Source of the DNA: Acetomicrobium sp. UBA3949
GTDB taxonomy: Bacteria; Synergistota; Synergistia; Synergistales; Acetomicrobiaceae
Reading direction: 5' to 3'
NCBI GenBank assembly: GCA_002385485.1
Contig: DGDP01000118.1
Span: 1 to 23,832 of the forward strand
DNA: 23,832 nucleotides
Under the pieces are notes generated by a model. That model ran no database searches. It saw only the letters and a program-made list of their open reading frames with translations, and had not been told where the DNA came from. Within the stretch, counting starts at the first letter, position 1. The number at the start of each line of letters is the position of its first letter. The translations under genes were made by a program, and so were the position numbers. This document shows positions 1-7,816 of the stretch, piece after piece.

Positions 1-1
1 G

Positions 2-331
2 GCTTACTCCATAGATTTGATCCATCAAATTAAACTGCAGGGAGCCGTCATAGATCACATTCCTTTGGGTTACTCCATCTTTATGGAGCATGCCAAAAAA
101 TACGCCTTGGACGAAGAGACAGCTTTGGCAATTGGCCACATCATAATAAGCCATCACGGAAAGAAGGAATTCGGCTCTCCTGTGTTGCCCAGCTCACCTG
201 AGGCCCTGATAGTCTCTGCAGCTGATGAGCTCGATTTTCTCATTTACTGTTGGGATGCGGCCTCTCCGACGGACGATCTTGCTTTGTCCGAATACAATGG
301 GCTAGCTCAGAGGCGTTTCTGGAAGTCTTAA
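2..331 (+). CDS. YhaM-like HD-domain 3'-5' exoribonuclease, C-terminal part
   Basis: The frame is open from the window edge, so the N-terminal part, including any OB-fold domain and the first HD metal motif, lies outside. What remains is the second half of an HD phosphohydrolase domain: a DHIPLGYSIF stretch, then ISHHGKKEFGSPVLP and EALIVSAADELDFLIY. The His-His-Gly motif followed by a GSPV segment, and an Asp-rich helix near the end, are typical of the YhaM family of 3'-5' exoribonucleases and related HD nucleases. A TTG at position 17 could look like a start, but the frame continues upstream and the family is longer, so I treat the gene as 5'-truncated by the window. Its last 30 bases overlap the end of the convergent mobA gene. 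Exact substrate is uncertain; a generic HD hydrolase is the alternative. Confidence 0.75.
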   Translation, partial: AYSIDLIHQIKLQGAVIDHIPLGYSIFMEHAKKYALDEETALAIGHIIISHHGKKEFGSPVLPSSPEALIVSAADELDFLIYCWDAASPTDDLALSEYNGLAQRRFWKS

Positions 332-1033
332 ATTACGAAGACCCGACTCATTAACGAATATCTCTTCAAATCCTCCGTGAGGATAAGGAAGAAGCATTTT
401 TTCTGCTCTTGCTAGGTCGTAAAAGTCGTTTATGTTAAAAAAGGACCTATGGTAATTTTTCACTGCATTCATATCGCTTTCTTCCGAGATGGATAAATTT
501 ACGGAAGGATAAAAGTCCTTTATCTTTCTTTTGCCATGGCCGTATATGATTTCGGCTTCTTTTAAACAAGAACGGTGATAAAAGGCATGCAAAGGCTCCA
601 AAAAGCCCTTAAATCGCGGCACCACTGCTTGCGAATTCTCATTTTTAAGGCCGTAAATATGTTTAACCAGGGATCTATTAATGAAAGGCATGTCGCATCC
701 TGCCAGAAAAAGCCACTCCTTCTTCGAGACCCTCAACGCCTCTAAAAGTCCCAGTAGAGGTCCTTGACCTGCATCCGAATCACATATTACGTTAATGTGA
801 TAGCATGACGGAATGGATGAATGAATTGATAGAATTCGATCGTAATCGCAGCGTGAGGTCACGATAATTATATTGTCAAAAATTTTGTTCATGTTTTGCA
901 ATACCAACTCCAGCAGGTAGGTGTGGCCCAATTTGATAAATGCCTTATTACGACCTACCCTTGAGCCTTTGCCGCCTGCAAGAATTACGGCGGTTATACC
1001 GCTAAGAGCATCTTCTTTCGCTTCAAGATCCAC
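302..1033 (-). CDS. mobA: Molybdenum cofactor guanylyltransferase (MobA-like)
   Basis: Predicted cytoplasmic nucleotidyltransferase that transfers GMP from GTP to molybdopterin to form the guanine dinucleotide cofactor used by DMSO-reductase-type enzymes. The N-terminus carries the nucleotide-binding signature LAGGKGSRVGRNKAFIKL (about residues 18-35). It is followed by GQGPLLGLLEAL, the metal-binding AGCDMPF, an EPLHAFYHRSCL segment and a late FFNINDF motif that matches the family's N-T-P-like end. At 243 residues it is longer than the usual roughly 200, owing to an N-terminal leader of about 14 residues and a C-terminal tail of about 35. The GTG start is preceded by GGTGA about seven bases upstream and sits in a 12-bp tandem duplication. 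No molybdoenzyme or other moa/moe gene lies in the window, so the partner enzyme is unknown. A related cytidylyltransferase (MocA) is the main alternative. Confidence 0.82.
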   Translation of the reverse strand: MDLEAKEDALSGITAVILAGGKGSRVGRNKAFIKLGHTYLLELVLQNMNKIFDNIIIVTSRCDYDRILSIHSSIPSCYHINVICDSDAGQGPLLGLLEALRVSKKEWLFLAGCDMPFINRSLVKHIYGLKNENSQAVVPRFKGFLEPLHAFYHRSCLKEAEIIYGHGKRKIKDFYPSVNLSISEESDMNAVKNYHRSFFNINDFYDLARAEKMLLPYPHGGFEEIFVNESGLRNLRLPETPLS

Positions 1034-1068
1034 TTCAAGATCACCGTTCTTTAAAGGACTGTTTTTGT

Positions 1069-1098
1069 ATTATATAATCATCACGACGCTTGAAGCAA
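1069..1098 (-). promoter_or_regulatory. Candidate sigma70-type promoter for mobA
   Basis: On the minus strand TTGCTT (plus-strand 1093-1098) and a perfect TATAAT (1069-1074) are separated by 18 bases. Transcription would begin about 30 bases upstream of the GTG start. Seen by consensus only. Confidence 0.4.
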
Positions 1099-1117
1099 AT
1101 ACGTTACGACTTGAAAA

Positions 1118-1123
1118 TATAAT
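1118..1123 (+). promoter_or_regulatory. Candidate -10 element for the dipeptidase gene
   Basis: A perfect TATAAT lies 34 bases before the dipeptidase start codon. No good -35 hexamer is at the right distance; a TTGAAG at 1090 is 22 bases away. A second forward TATAAT lies at 1073-1078. Weak support. Confidence 0.3.
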
Positions 1124-1157
1124 AAATACATGATGATCTGAAGGAGGAATATTTACG

Positions 1158-2186
1158 ATGGATCGCGATTTTCTCGCAGAGGCAAAAGAGCTTCATGAAA
1201 AATACTTCGTTGCCGATGTCCATTACGACTTGCTGCCACTGGTATGGGAAAGGCGCCAGAGAGGCGAAAGAAAGGTTATAGAAAATCATTACATTCCCTC
1301 TTTTAAAGAGGGAGGCGTCGATTTAGTGGTCTCATCGCTTTTCATTTCCGACGAATATCTGCCAGAAATGGCTTTGAGGCGGGCCTTGGATTACGTAAGC
1401 GCGTTACATAAGGAGATGGAAGAAAGCCCTGGGCTTTTTGCGCTTTGTCGAAATACAGATGAAATAAAGCGGGCGAGATCATCGGGAATGGTGGCCTTGT
1501 TGCTTTCCTTCGAGGGGGCAGAACCGCTGGGCAACGATATAAACCTGCTCAGGATATTTTACGAACTTGGGGTCAGGGGTTTGGGGATCGTTTGGAGCAG
1601 GAGAAATTACGCAGCAGACGGCTGTCACTTTGAGGCAAAAGAAGAGGGCCGAAAAGGAGGGCTGACGAACTTCGGAGTGCAACTGCTTCGGGAGGCCGAA
1701 AGGCTGGGAATGTACGTAGACATAAGCCACTTGAACGACGAAGGTTTAGATGACGTATTAAAATTTAGCAATAAACCCCTACTGGCCTCACACTCAAACT
1801 GCAGAAAACTTGTCCCATCCATGCGCAACCTCAGGGATGAACAAATTCTTGAAATTGCAAAACGGGGCGGTGTCATTGGCATGAACGCCTATAGCAAATT
1901 TGTCAAAGATGACGGCGAAAACATCAAAGCCAAGGATCTGGCGGATCATGTGTATCATATATACGAACTTGCCAGATCCTACGAGAATATTTGTTATGGC
2001 TTTGACTTCTGTGACGAGATCCATCAGCTGTCAGGGTCGGAGAGCAAGGGCTACGATTGCATTAAAGGCCACAGTCGCTGCTTTGAGCTGGCTGCCGAAC
2101 TCATCGCAAGGGGGATTGACGAAAAGGAAATTGCAGGAGTAATGGGCGAAAACTTTCTTAGATTTCTCGAAGTTACCATAGGCTAG
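1158..2186 (+). CDS. Membrane dipeptidase, peptidase family M19
   Basis: A 342-residue zinc-dependent dipeptidase (renal dipeptidase family) that would hydrolyse dipeptides, possibly including L,D or D-residue substrates. The expected binuclear zinc ligands are visible: His22 and Asp24 in VADVHYD, Glu119 in LSFEGAEP, His191 in VDISHLND and His212 in LLASHSNCR. The conserved RGLGIVWSRRNYAADG and GGVIGMNAY segments follow. The Asp of the usual GxDFDG motif is present in a variant form, YGFDFCDE. No signal peptide is seen, so the enzyme is probably cytoplasmic despite the family name. The ATG start has AAGGAGG (1141-1147) ten bases upstream. The gene stands alone, ends at a bidirectional terminator and converges with the nitroreductase gene. 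Family call is firm; natural substrate is not known. Confidence 0.92.
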   Translation: MDRDFLAEAKELHEKYFVADVHYDLLPLVWERRQRGERKVIENHYIPSFKEGGVDLVVSSLFISDEYLPEMALRRALDYVSALHKEMEESPGLFALCRNTDEIKRARSSGMVALLLSFEGAEPLGNDINLLRIFYELGVRGLGIVWSRRNYAADGCHFEAKEEGRKGGLTNFGVQLLREAERLGMYVDISHLNDEGLDDVLKFSNKPLLASHSNCRKLVPSMRNLRDEQILEIAKRGGVIGMNAYSKFVKDDGENIKAKDLADHVYHIYELARSYENICYGFDFCDEIHQLSGSESKGYDCIKGHSRCFELAAELIARGIDEKEIAGVMGENFLRFLEVTIG

Positions 2187-2193
2187 GGGGATT

Positions 2194-2246
2194 AAAAATG
2201 AGGCGAGGTCCGTCGTGTCGCAATTTGAAACCTCGCCCTATTTTTT
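2194..2246. terminator. Bidirectional intrinsic terminator
   Basis: GGCGAGGT (2202-2209) pairs with ACCTCGCC (2230-2237) around a 20-base loop. Six T's follow on the plus strand (2241-2246). A run of A's precedes the stem (2194-2198), giving a U-tract for minus-strand transcripts. It serves the convergent dipeptidase and nitroreductase genes; the T-run reaches into the nitroreductase stop codon. Confidence 0.82.
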
Positions 2247-2763
2247 ACCACTTATTTAAATGAATCTTGTTCCACCTGAGTTCGGTCGAGTCATGAGGAG
2301 CTTTTTCTTCGGCGGGATAGCCTATCGCGACAAGACAAACCACTCTGTATTCTCTCGGAATGTTCAATAAGGCGCGGACGTAATCTTCTGCGTTCACCTC
2401 CGGCGAATGCATGCGGTTTCTTATCTGTATCCAACAAGACCCCAATCCAAGGGACAAGGCAGTTAACTGTACTATAATAGCAGCTATGGATGCATCCTCT
2501 ATCCAGGTATCGTTTGCTTTTTCGTTCCCGAGCACTGCAAGGCAGAGGGGTGCTTCCTTTAAAAATGCGGAGCTTTGCCCTCTTGTGTCGGCCAATCTGT
2601 CAATCATATACTTGTCGTTCACAAAGATAAATTCCCAGGAGTGTAAATTTTTCGAGGTAGGTGACAGAAGCGCAGCCTCCTTTAGTATTTCCAGCTTTTC
2701 TCTTTCTACGGGTATGTCTTTGAAGCGCCTGATGCTCCTTCTTTTTTTCAAAAGTTCGATCAT
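2245..2763 (-). CDS. Nitroreductase family protein (FMN-dependent)
   Basis: A 172-residue protein of the nitroreductase/flavin reductase fold, which binds FMN and reduces nitro compounds, quinones or similar acceptors with NAD(P)H. It opens with the classic flavin-phosphate-binding stretch LKKRRSIRRF, then AALLSPTSKNLHSWEF. A central ASIAAIIVQLTALSLGLGS helix and a late VVCLVAIGYPAEEKAP segment complete the family pattern. I chose the ATG at 2763 rather than a start 132 bases further upstream because MIELLKKRRSIRRF is the normal family N-terminus. GGGGAGAGG also lies just before it, whereas the extra upstream residues look non-coding and contain a promoter. The gene stands alone, divergent from opgG. 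A palindrome over the predicted transcription start suggests repressor control. Physiological substrate cannot be read from sequence. Confidence 0.88.
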   Translation of the reverse strand: MIELLKKRRSIRRFKDIPVEREKLEILKEAALLSPTSKNLHSWEFIFVNDKYMIDRLADTRGQSSAFLKEAPLCLAVLGNEKANDTWIEDASIAAIIVQLTALSLGLGSCWIQIRNRMHSPEVNAEDYVRALLNIPREYRVVCLVAIGYPAEEKAPHDSTELRWNKIHLNKW

Positions 2764-2787
2764 ATTTGCCTCTCCCCTTTCCATTTG

Positions 2788-2801
2788 ATTGTACTTACAA
2801 T
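2788..2801. promoter_or_regulatory. Operator-like palindrome ATTGTACTTACAAT
   Basis: ATTGTA and TACAAT form a perfect inverted repeat with a two-base centre. It overlaps the -10 and predicted start point of the nitroreductase gene, a usual place for a repressor site. No regulator gene is adjacent, so its identity is open. Confidence 0.4.
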
Positions 2802-2826
2802 ATAGGAGTCTCGAGCGATTGTCCAA
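2799..2826 (-). promoter_or_regulatory. Candidate promoter for the nitroreductase gene
   Basis: On the minus strand TTGGAC (2821-2826) and TATATT (2799-2804) are 16 bases apart. The start point would fall near 2792, inside the 14-bp palindrome at 2788-2801, and about 30 bases before the ATG. Confidence 0.4.
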
Positions 2827-2873
2827 GGGTTGATTACGTCGTTTGTCGGATGCTTTAAGATTTAACGTATATA

Positions 2874-2933
2874 TGCTATAAATGCTTGCGGCCAAATAGG
2901 GTCATAGCAACTGTTTATTTTTTTCTTTTTTTT
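2874..2933 (+). promoter_or_regulatory. Candidate extended -10 and U-rich leader of opgG
   Basis: TGCTATAAA (2874-2882) resembles an extended -10 element, with no strong -35. Downstream, 2914-2933 is a pyrimidine run with 18 T's in 20 bases, lying in the presumed opgG leader before the Shine-Dalgarno. A weak hairpin (TTGC at about 2886 with GCAA at about 2907) precedes the T-run, so attenuation is conceivable. Confidence 0.3.
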
Positions 2934-2962
2934 GGCTTGAGACTTGAAGGGAGTGTATTTTG

Positions 2963-4546
2963 GTGAGGAGCAAAATTTTAATGCTGGTAGCGACGTTCTT
3001 TATATTGAGCTGTTTTCTTTCTTTGAAAATACATGTTGCTTACGGAAATGCGAGATCCATAGATCATCAGATAAAGTGTCTGGAAGAAGATGTGTGGAAG
3101 AAGGCACAGGACCTCTCGCTTTCTGCCTATGAAGAGCCAACGTTAAATTTGCCCGACCCCATCGCAAACCTGACTTACGATCAGTGGCGCGATATTCGCT
3201 TCAAACCCGAACAATCCCTTTGGAGGGGCAGCGATTCCCTGCATGAACTGAGGTTTTATCATTTGGGGTTTCTTTATAAAACTCCTGTCAAGATCAACTT
3301 GGTAACTTCCGAAGGGATTGAGGAATTTCCCTTCGACGTAAGCCTCTTTGATTACGGGAAAAATGCATTATCCCCGGAAAACCTAAATAACCTGGGGTTT
3401 GCGGGATTCAGAATTCACTACCCCCTCAATAGAGATGATTATTACGATGAGCTCATCTCCTTTTTAGGGGCGAGTTATTTTAGAGCTCTCGGAAAGGGGC
3501 AACGTTATGGCCTTTCGGCAAGGGGGCTGGCGGTAGATACAGCATTGCCCAAGGGCGAAGAATTTCCCTTTTTTAAGGAGTTTTGGATCGTCAAGCCACC
3601 TAAGAAATCTAAAAACATAACGGTTTTTGCCTTATTGGACAGTCCAAGCCTCACAGGAGCATACAAATTTTACATTCAACCTGGCGAAAAGACGGCGGTA
3701 GACGTAAAGGCTTCAATATTCAGGAGAAAGGACGTTGAAAAGCTTGGCATTGCTCCCATGACCAGCATGTTCTATTACGGCGAAAACAGCATTTCCCTGC
3801 CCGATGATTATAGGCCTGAGGTCCACGATTCGGACGGATTGCTTATAGCCTATGAAAACGGAGATTGGGAGTGGAGACCTCTTCGCAATTTACCGCGCTT
3901 GGACGTGACGAGTTTTCCTGCTAACAATGTAGCCGGATTTGGACTGTTGCAGCGCGATATTGACTTCGACCATTATCAGGATCTGGAAGCTCGATATGAC
4001 CTACGGCCAAGCCTTTGGATTGCCCCAAGGGGAAGCTGGGGAAAAGGACGTGTTGAATTGATCGAGATTCCCACTAACTGGGAAACGACGGATAATATAG
4101 TCGCCTTTTGGGTGCCCGAGGAGCTTCCCCCCCTGGGTGAGCCTGTAGATATTTCCTATCGAATGAGCTGGCATTTGCCCCTCGGTTCTCCTCACGGACT
4201 CGGTTACGTTGTTGCCACTAGAACGGGAAAGGGAAACGGCGACAATACTCGATTATTCGTGGTCGATTTTATCGGCAAGGCTGTCGAGGAAATTCCTGCC
4301 GACACAGGGTTGACAGCGGTTGTCAAGGTTTCCGAAGGCGGAGAACTTGTAGAAAAGGTTTTGACAAAAAACGAAGTCACCGGTGGATGGAGGCTCGCAA
4401 TTCAGGTAAAGGCCAAAACCGTAGGCGCCATAGAGCAGCTGCAGCCCGATAAACGTCCTAAAATAGAAATTCAGGCCTTTTTAAAAAGGGGCGACAATTT
4501 GCCTGATCTGTTAACCGAAAAGTGGAGTTATCTATGGCAGCTTTAG
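2963..4546 (+). CDS. opgG: Periplasmic glucan biosynthesis protein OpgG/MdoG
   Basis: A 527-residue exported protein needed for osmoregulated periplasmic glucan synthesis; family members act on or extend the beta-glucan backbone in the periplasm. The first 30 residues are a signal peptide: a basic start, then LMLVATFFILSCFLSL, with likely cleavage near VAYG-NA. Family hallmarks follow: YDQWRDIRFKPEQSLW, FYHLGFLYKTPVKI, FAGFRIHYPLN, and the signature LGASYFRALGKGQRYGLSAR. The C-terminal immunoglobulin-like half is also present. The GTG at 2963 has AAGGGAG nine bases upstream; the TTG one codon earlier is an equal alternative. The 3' end overlaps the opgH start by 13 bases, which indicates translational coupling. 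The paralogue OpgD is the only realistic alternative name. Confidence 0.93.
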   Translation: MRSKILMLVATFFILSCFLSLKIHVAYGNARSIDHQIKCLEEDVWKKAQDLSLSAYEEPTLNLPDPIANLTYDQWRDIRFKPEQSLWRGSDSLHELRFYHLGFLYKTPVKINLVTSEGIEEFPFDVSLFDYGKNALSPENLNNLGFAGFRIHYPLNRDDYYDELISFLGASYFRALGKGQRYGLSARGLAVDTALPKGEEFPFFKEFWIVKPPKKSKNITVFALLDSPSLTGAYKFYIQPGEKTAVDVKASIFRRKDVEKLGIAPMTSMFYYGENSISLPDDYRPEVHDSDGLLIAYENGDWEWRPLRNLPRLDVTSFPANNVAGFGLLQRDIDFDHYQDLEARYDLRPSLWIAPRGSWGKGRVELIEIPTNWETTDNIVAFWVPEELPPLGEPVDISYRMSWHLPLGSPHGLGYVVATRTGKGNGDNTRLFVVDFIGKAVEEIPADTGLTAVVKVSEGGELVEKVLTKNEVTGGWRLAIQVKAKTVGAIEQLQPDKRPKIEIQAFLKRGDNLPDLLTEKWSYLWQL

Positions 4547-6924
4547 CTTTGACATTTACGAAACGAGTGCTCAGCTATATTTGGATTTTGGGAGTTACCA
4601 CTACTCGCTCCCTTGAGATCGCTATTGAGTTTTTACATCAGATCCCTTCCAAGGGCAATTCTACGTTTAGAATGTTCGACGACCTTATCGTAAAGCTGAA
4701 AGGAGACTTAGAAGAAGAGCCGTCCTTGGTCGACAGACCCCGTTGGCCGAAACTCAAGGAAAAGATCTTACCTCTTTTGCTGAACAAAGGATACGGCGGC
4801 ATCGCCTCTGCTCCGCCCGTAAACAGATCGTCCATGGTCCCGAGGGATTTTATGGTCAAGTTCGGCAATCTCTTCGAGACTTCTAAGAATGGGGCTACCT
4901 GGGAAGGGACTGCTAATCGAAGAAGGACTCTCCTTGCGGCCTTGGTAGTCGGTTCTACGGCGGTTACAACCCATTTTATGAGTTTAGTCATTCAGTTCAA
5001 AGACCGAGAAATTTTGTGTTACTTAATGTTGGTAGCCTTCGCGATTCTTTTTGCCTGGATTTCCGTCGGATTTTGGACAGCTCTCGCCGGGTTGGTATCG
5101 ATTTTAAGGGGAGTAGATCGCTATGCTCCAAGCGCTTCGAGAAGGAAGATCGACGAACATACTAAAGTTGCGCTGATTTTTCCCATTTACAACGAAGATA
5201 CCGGCAGGGTCTTCGCCGGAATAGAGGCTACCTACAGGTCCCTCGAGAAAACTGGCATGTTGAAACATTATGATTTTTACATATTAAGCGATAGCAATGA
5301 CCCCGACGCGTGGGTAAGCGAGGAGATAGCTTGGGCCGAGTGGCGCGAACGGTTAAACGCTGAGGGCAAACTTTTTTATCGAAGAAGGACGAGAAACGTC
5401 AAAAAGAAGAGCGGAAATATAGCGGATTTCTGCAGGCGTTGGGGGAAAAACTATAAATATATGGTGGTTTTCGACGCCGACAGCGTCATGAGCGGGAATA
5501 TACTGACGGAGATGACTTCAATTATGGAGGCCAACCCGAGACTTGGCATTTTGCAAAGCGCCCCCAAAGCTGTGGGAAGACGCTCGCTTTATGGACGCAT
5601 ACAACAGTTTGCAAGCTATGTCTACGGTCCGATTTTCGCCGCAGGTTTAAGCTTCTGGCAGCTTGGAGATGCTCAATACTGGGGACATAACGCCATCATT
5701 AGAGTTAAGCCTTTTATGGAAAATTGTGCCTTGCCGAGGCTTCCGGGCGATCCACCCCTGGGAGGAGAGATATTGAGCCACGATTTCGTAGAGGCAGCCC
5801 TCATGCGAAGGGCAGGATACGAAGTGTGGCTTTCCTACGATTTGGAGGGAAGTTACGAAGAAACTCCTCCAACGCTGCTTGAAGAATTGTCCAGGGATAG
5901 GCGTTGGTGTCAGGGTAATCTGCAACATTTGAGGCTCTTTTTGCTCAAGGGCATAATACCGGCACATCGTTTTCTTTTTTTGAACGGAGTTATGATATAT
6001 GGCTCTGGATTGCTCTGGTTTTGTTTTATATTCATGAGCTCTTTGCAGGCGCTGCTCGACGTTTGGGTCGAGCCCGTATATTTTCCCAGCGAGTACGCGT
6101 TGTTTCCCGAATGGCCCGTATGGTATCCAGGCTGGGCGCTCTTTCTTTTCATAGTGACTATCGTGTTGCTTTTTCTTCCGAAACTTTTTGGCCTTCTGCT
6201 CGTGATGGCTAAAGGAAGACCGGAACTTTTCGGAGGCAAGATAAGGTTGACTTTGAGCGTTCTTTTGGAGACGCTTTTTTCCGTTCTCTTTGCCCCTATT
6301 AAAATGCTTTTTCACAGCAAATTTCTGTTTTTTACCCTGCTTGGGCAAAAAGTTGGTTGGGGACCTCAGGAAAGGTCCGACATAGGGATTGCCTGGAAAG
6401 ATGCCCTTAAATTTCACTGGAGCAACATGGTGATAGGTCTTTTGTGGGGTGTTATAGTTGGTATGGTGAATCCCTCCTTTTGCGTCTGGCTTTTGCCCAT
6501 ATTGATTTCCTTTGTTCTATCGGTCTTTCTTTCCGTTTGGACCAGCAGGCCTTTGGCTGGGGAGCGTTTCAGGAAAGCCGGACTTTTCCTGACGCCTCAA
6601 GAGGTGGATCCCTCGCCCGAAATGATGACCTTGAACGAAGTCATGTCCGATCCTCCTGCCTGGTTGGAATGGGGATTTAAATCAGCTCTGTTTGATCCCT
6701 GGGTAAATGCCCTACATAGAGGGCTTTTGCGAAAAAACTTCAAAGCTCCGTCAGACTTAACGGAAAAGACCCTTTCGGGAGAAACGGAAAATTTGAATAA
6801 CAAAGAAACCATGGCAGTTTTGAACTCTCCCGAGCTGCTTTTTGACCTGCACAAAGCAATATGGAAATCTTCGGAAGATCGATTTACAGATGAATGGCGG
6901 GACCGGTTGTCATTCTTTTTATGA
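4534..6924 (+). CDS. opgH: Glucan biosynthesis glucosyltransferase OpgH/MdoH
   Basis: A 796-residue inner-membrane glycosyltransferase of family GT2 that polymerises glucose from UDP-glucose into periplasmic glucan. Two membrane segments (about residues 130-195) precede the cytoplasmic catalytic domain, which starts with LIFPIYNEDTGRVF near residue 212. The metal-binding motif VVFDADSVM is near residue 313, and GGEILSHDFVEAALMRRAG supplies the ED-type acceptor motif. RDRRWCQGNLQH near residue 455 is the R-R-W product-channel motif. Several hydrophobic helices follow. The ATG at 4534 is chosen because GGAG sits six bases before it; the GTG at 4522 would overlap opgG further. It is slightly shorter than the E. 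coli protein. OpgG and OpgH always work as a pair, so this assignment is strong. Confidence 0.94.
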   Translation: MAALALTFTKRVLSYIWILGVTTTRSLEIAIEFLHQIPSKGNSTFRMFDDLIVKLKGDLEEEPSLVDRPRWPKLKEKILPLLLNKGYGGIASAPPVNRSSMVPRDFMVKFGNLFETSKNGATWEGTANRRRTLLAALVVGSTAVTTHFMSLVIQFKDREILCYLMLVAFAILFAWISVGFWTALAGLVSILRGVDRYAPSASRRKIDEHTKVALIFPIYNEDTGRVFAGIEATYRSLEKTGMLKHYDFYILSDSNDPDAWVSEEIAWAEWRERLNAEGKLFYRRRTRNVKKKSGNIADFCRRWGKNYKYMVVFDADSVMSGNILTEMTSIMEANPRLGILQSAPKAVGRRSLYGRIQQFASYVYGPIFAAGLSFWQLGDAQYWGHNAIIRVKPFMENCALPRLPGDPPLGGEILSHDFVEAALMRRAGYEVWLSYDLEGSYEETPPTLLEELSRDRRWCQGNLQHLRLFLLKGIIPAHRFLFLNGVMIYGSGLLWFCFIFMSSLQALLDVWVEPVYFPSEYALFPEWPVWYPGWALFLFIVTIVLLFLPKLFGLLLVMAKGRPELFGGKIRLTLSVLLETLFSVLFAPIKMLFHSKFLFFTLLGQKVGWGPQERSDIGIAWKDALKFHWSNMVIGLLWGVIVGMVNPSFCVWLLPILISFVLSVFLSVWTSRPLAGERFRKAGLFLTPQEVDPSPEMMTLNEVMSDPPAWLEWGFKSALFDPWVNALHRGLLRKNFKAPSDLTEKTLSGETENLNNKETMAVLNSPELLFDLHKAIWKSSEDRFTDEWRDRLSFFL

Positions 6925-7057
6925 GCGCTACGCTTCTTCCACTTGCATTTGGCGGTTTCTATGGTTAATATACCAAGTGAGGAAAACGTCTACTTTAAAT
7001 AAAAACCTTTATTATTTGTTCTTACGGTTTAAAAAGCGGACGAGGAGGAAAAGAAGA

Positions 7058-7789
7058 GTGCGTTTTGTGCTTTATAACATACGCTATGCTACGGGGACAG
7101 GTTGGGAGTACCATGTTCCCTTTCCGTTTTGGGGTAGTTTCAGGAAAACTGAAAAGAATTTTGAAGATATATCGGACTTTTTGATAAAACTTAACCCTGA
7201 TATAGTGGGCTTGGTAGAATCCGATGGAGGTACGTACAGGCAAAATGGCAAAAGCCAGCCCGTGGAGATGGCATCGAAGATCGGTGGGACGCCAATATTC
7301 GGATGCAAATATCACCCCAAATCCTTTATCACCAAAGCCCCGGTGTTGAAATTGCAGGGCAATGCGGTTGTCTCCAAAATACCGCCGATAAAATCAAATA
7401 TTAAATATCTCAGTTTTGGGGTAAAGAGAGCCATGTTGGAAGTGGAATACGATGACTTTGTTCTTTATTTGGTCCATTTGTCCCTCGGGCGCAAGGCAAG
7501 AGCAAAACAGTTGGAGGAATTGAGCAGGAAGTGCCTTACAGCAGACAAGCCCGTTATCCTTGCCGGGGATTACAATACCTTTGGCGGCGAAGAGGAGCTG
7601 GAGCCTTTGATAAGGAAGGTAGGGCTTAAAAACGCCAATGCCGACTGCATGCCGACCTATCCCAGCTCATCGCCTCGAATGTTGCTCGATTTTGTTCTCC
7701 ACAGCCCAGAGATAAAGGTAACTGACCTTTTAATTCCACGGGTGACGTTTTCTGATCACTTGCCCCTTGTGTGCGATTTTGCCCTTTAG
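7058..7789 (+). CDS. Endonuclease/exonuclease/phosphatase-fold protein
   Basis: A 243-residue protein with the complete metal-dependent phosphoesterase signature of this superfamily, whose members cleave nucleic acid, inositol phosphate or phospholipid phosphodiester bonds. Visible motifs are LYNIRYATGTG at the N-terminus, catalytic Glu54 in VGLVESDGG, LVHLSLGRKARAKQ, Asp171 and Asn173 in ILAGDYNTFGG, LLDFVLHS, and Ser232-Asp233-His234 in FSDHLPLV. The GTG at 7058 has a consensus AGGAGG nine bases upstream; a longer frame reaching back into opgH is rejected because it is arginine/lysine-rich shadow sequence. There is no signal peptide. It lies 133 bases after opgH and 27 before the cardiolipin synthase gene, which favours a role in phospholipid or envelope phosphate chemistry over DNA repair. 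That role is inferred from context. Confidence 0.85.
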   Translation: MRFVLYNIRYATGTGWEYHVPFPFWGSFRKTEKNFEDISDFLIKLNPDIVGLVESDGGTYRQNGKSQPVEMASKIGGTPIFGCKYHPKSFITKAPVLKLQGNAVVSKIPPIKSNIKYLSFGVKRAMLEVEYDDFVLYLVHLSLGRKARAKQLEELSRKCLTADKPVILAGDYNTFGGEEELEPLIRKVGLKNANADCMPTYPSSSPRMLLDFVLHSPEIKVTDLLIPRVTFSDHLPLVCDFAL

Positions 7790-7816
7790 CACGAAAATAT
7801 TATCGAGGTAAGGGAT

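Noticed and set aside
2764..2895. 44 extra N-terminal residues of the nitroreductase
   Set aside because: The segment holds the likely promoter and palindrome, and the family N-terminus begins at the ATG at 2763 with its own ribosome site.
4638..4991. 117-codon antisense frame in opgH
   Set aside because: Shadow of the opgH N-terminal coding sequence with no start signal or recognisable motif.
5647..6417. 256-codon open frame antisense to opgH
   Set aside because: It lies wholly opposite the well-supported opgH transmembrane region. Its translation is rich in Lys, Arg, Gln and Pro, with no domain and no ribosome site.
6842..7057. Extension of the phosphoesterase-fold protein back into opgH
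   Set aside because: The added 72 residues lack family similarity and a ribosome site, while the GTG at 7058 has a consensus AGGAGG.
6925..7057. Separate promoter for the phosphoesterase-fold gene
   Set aside because: Loose TTGCAT and TTAATA hexamers exist but spacing and match are poor; co-transcription with opgH is simpler.
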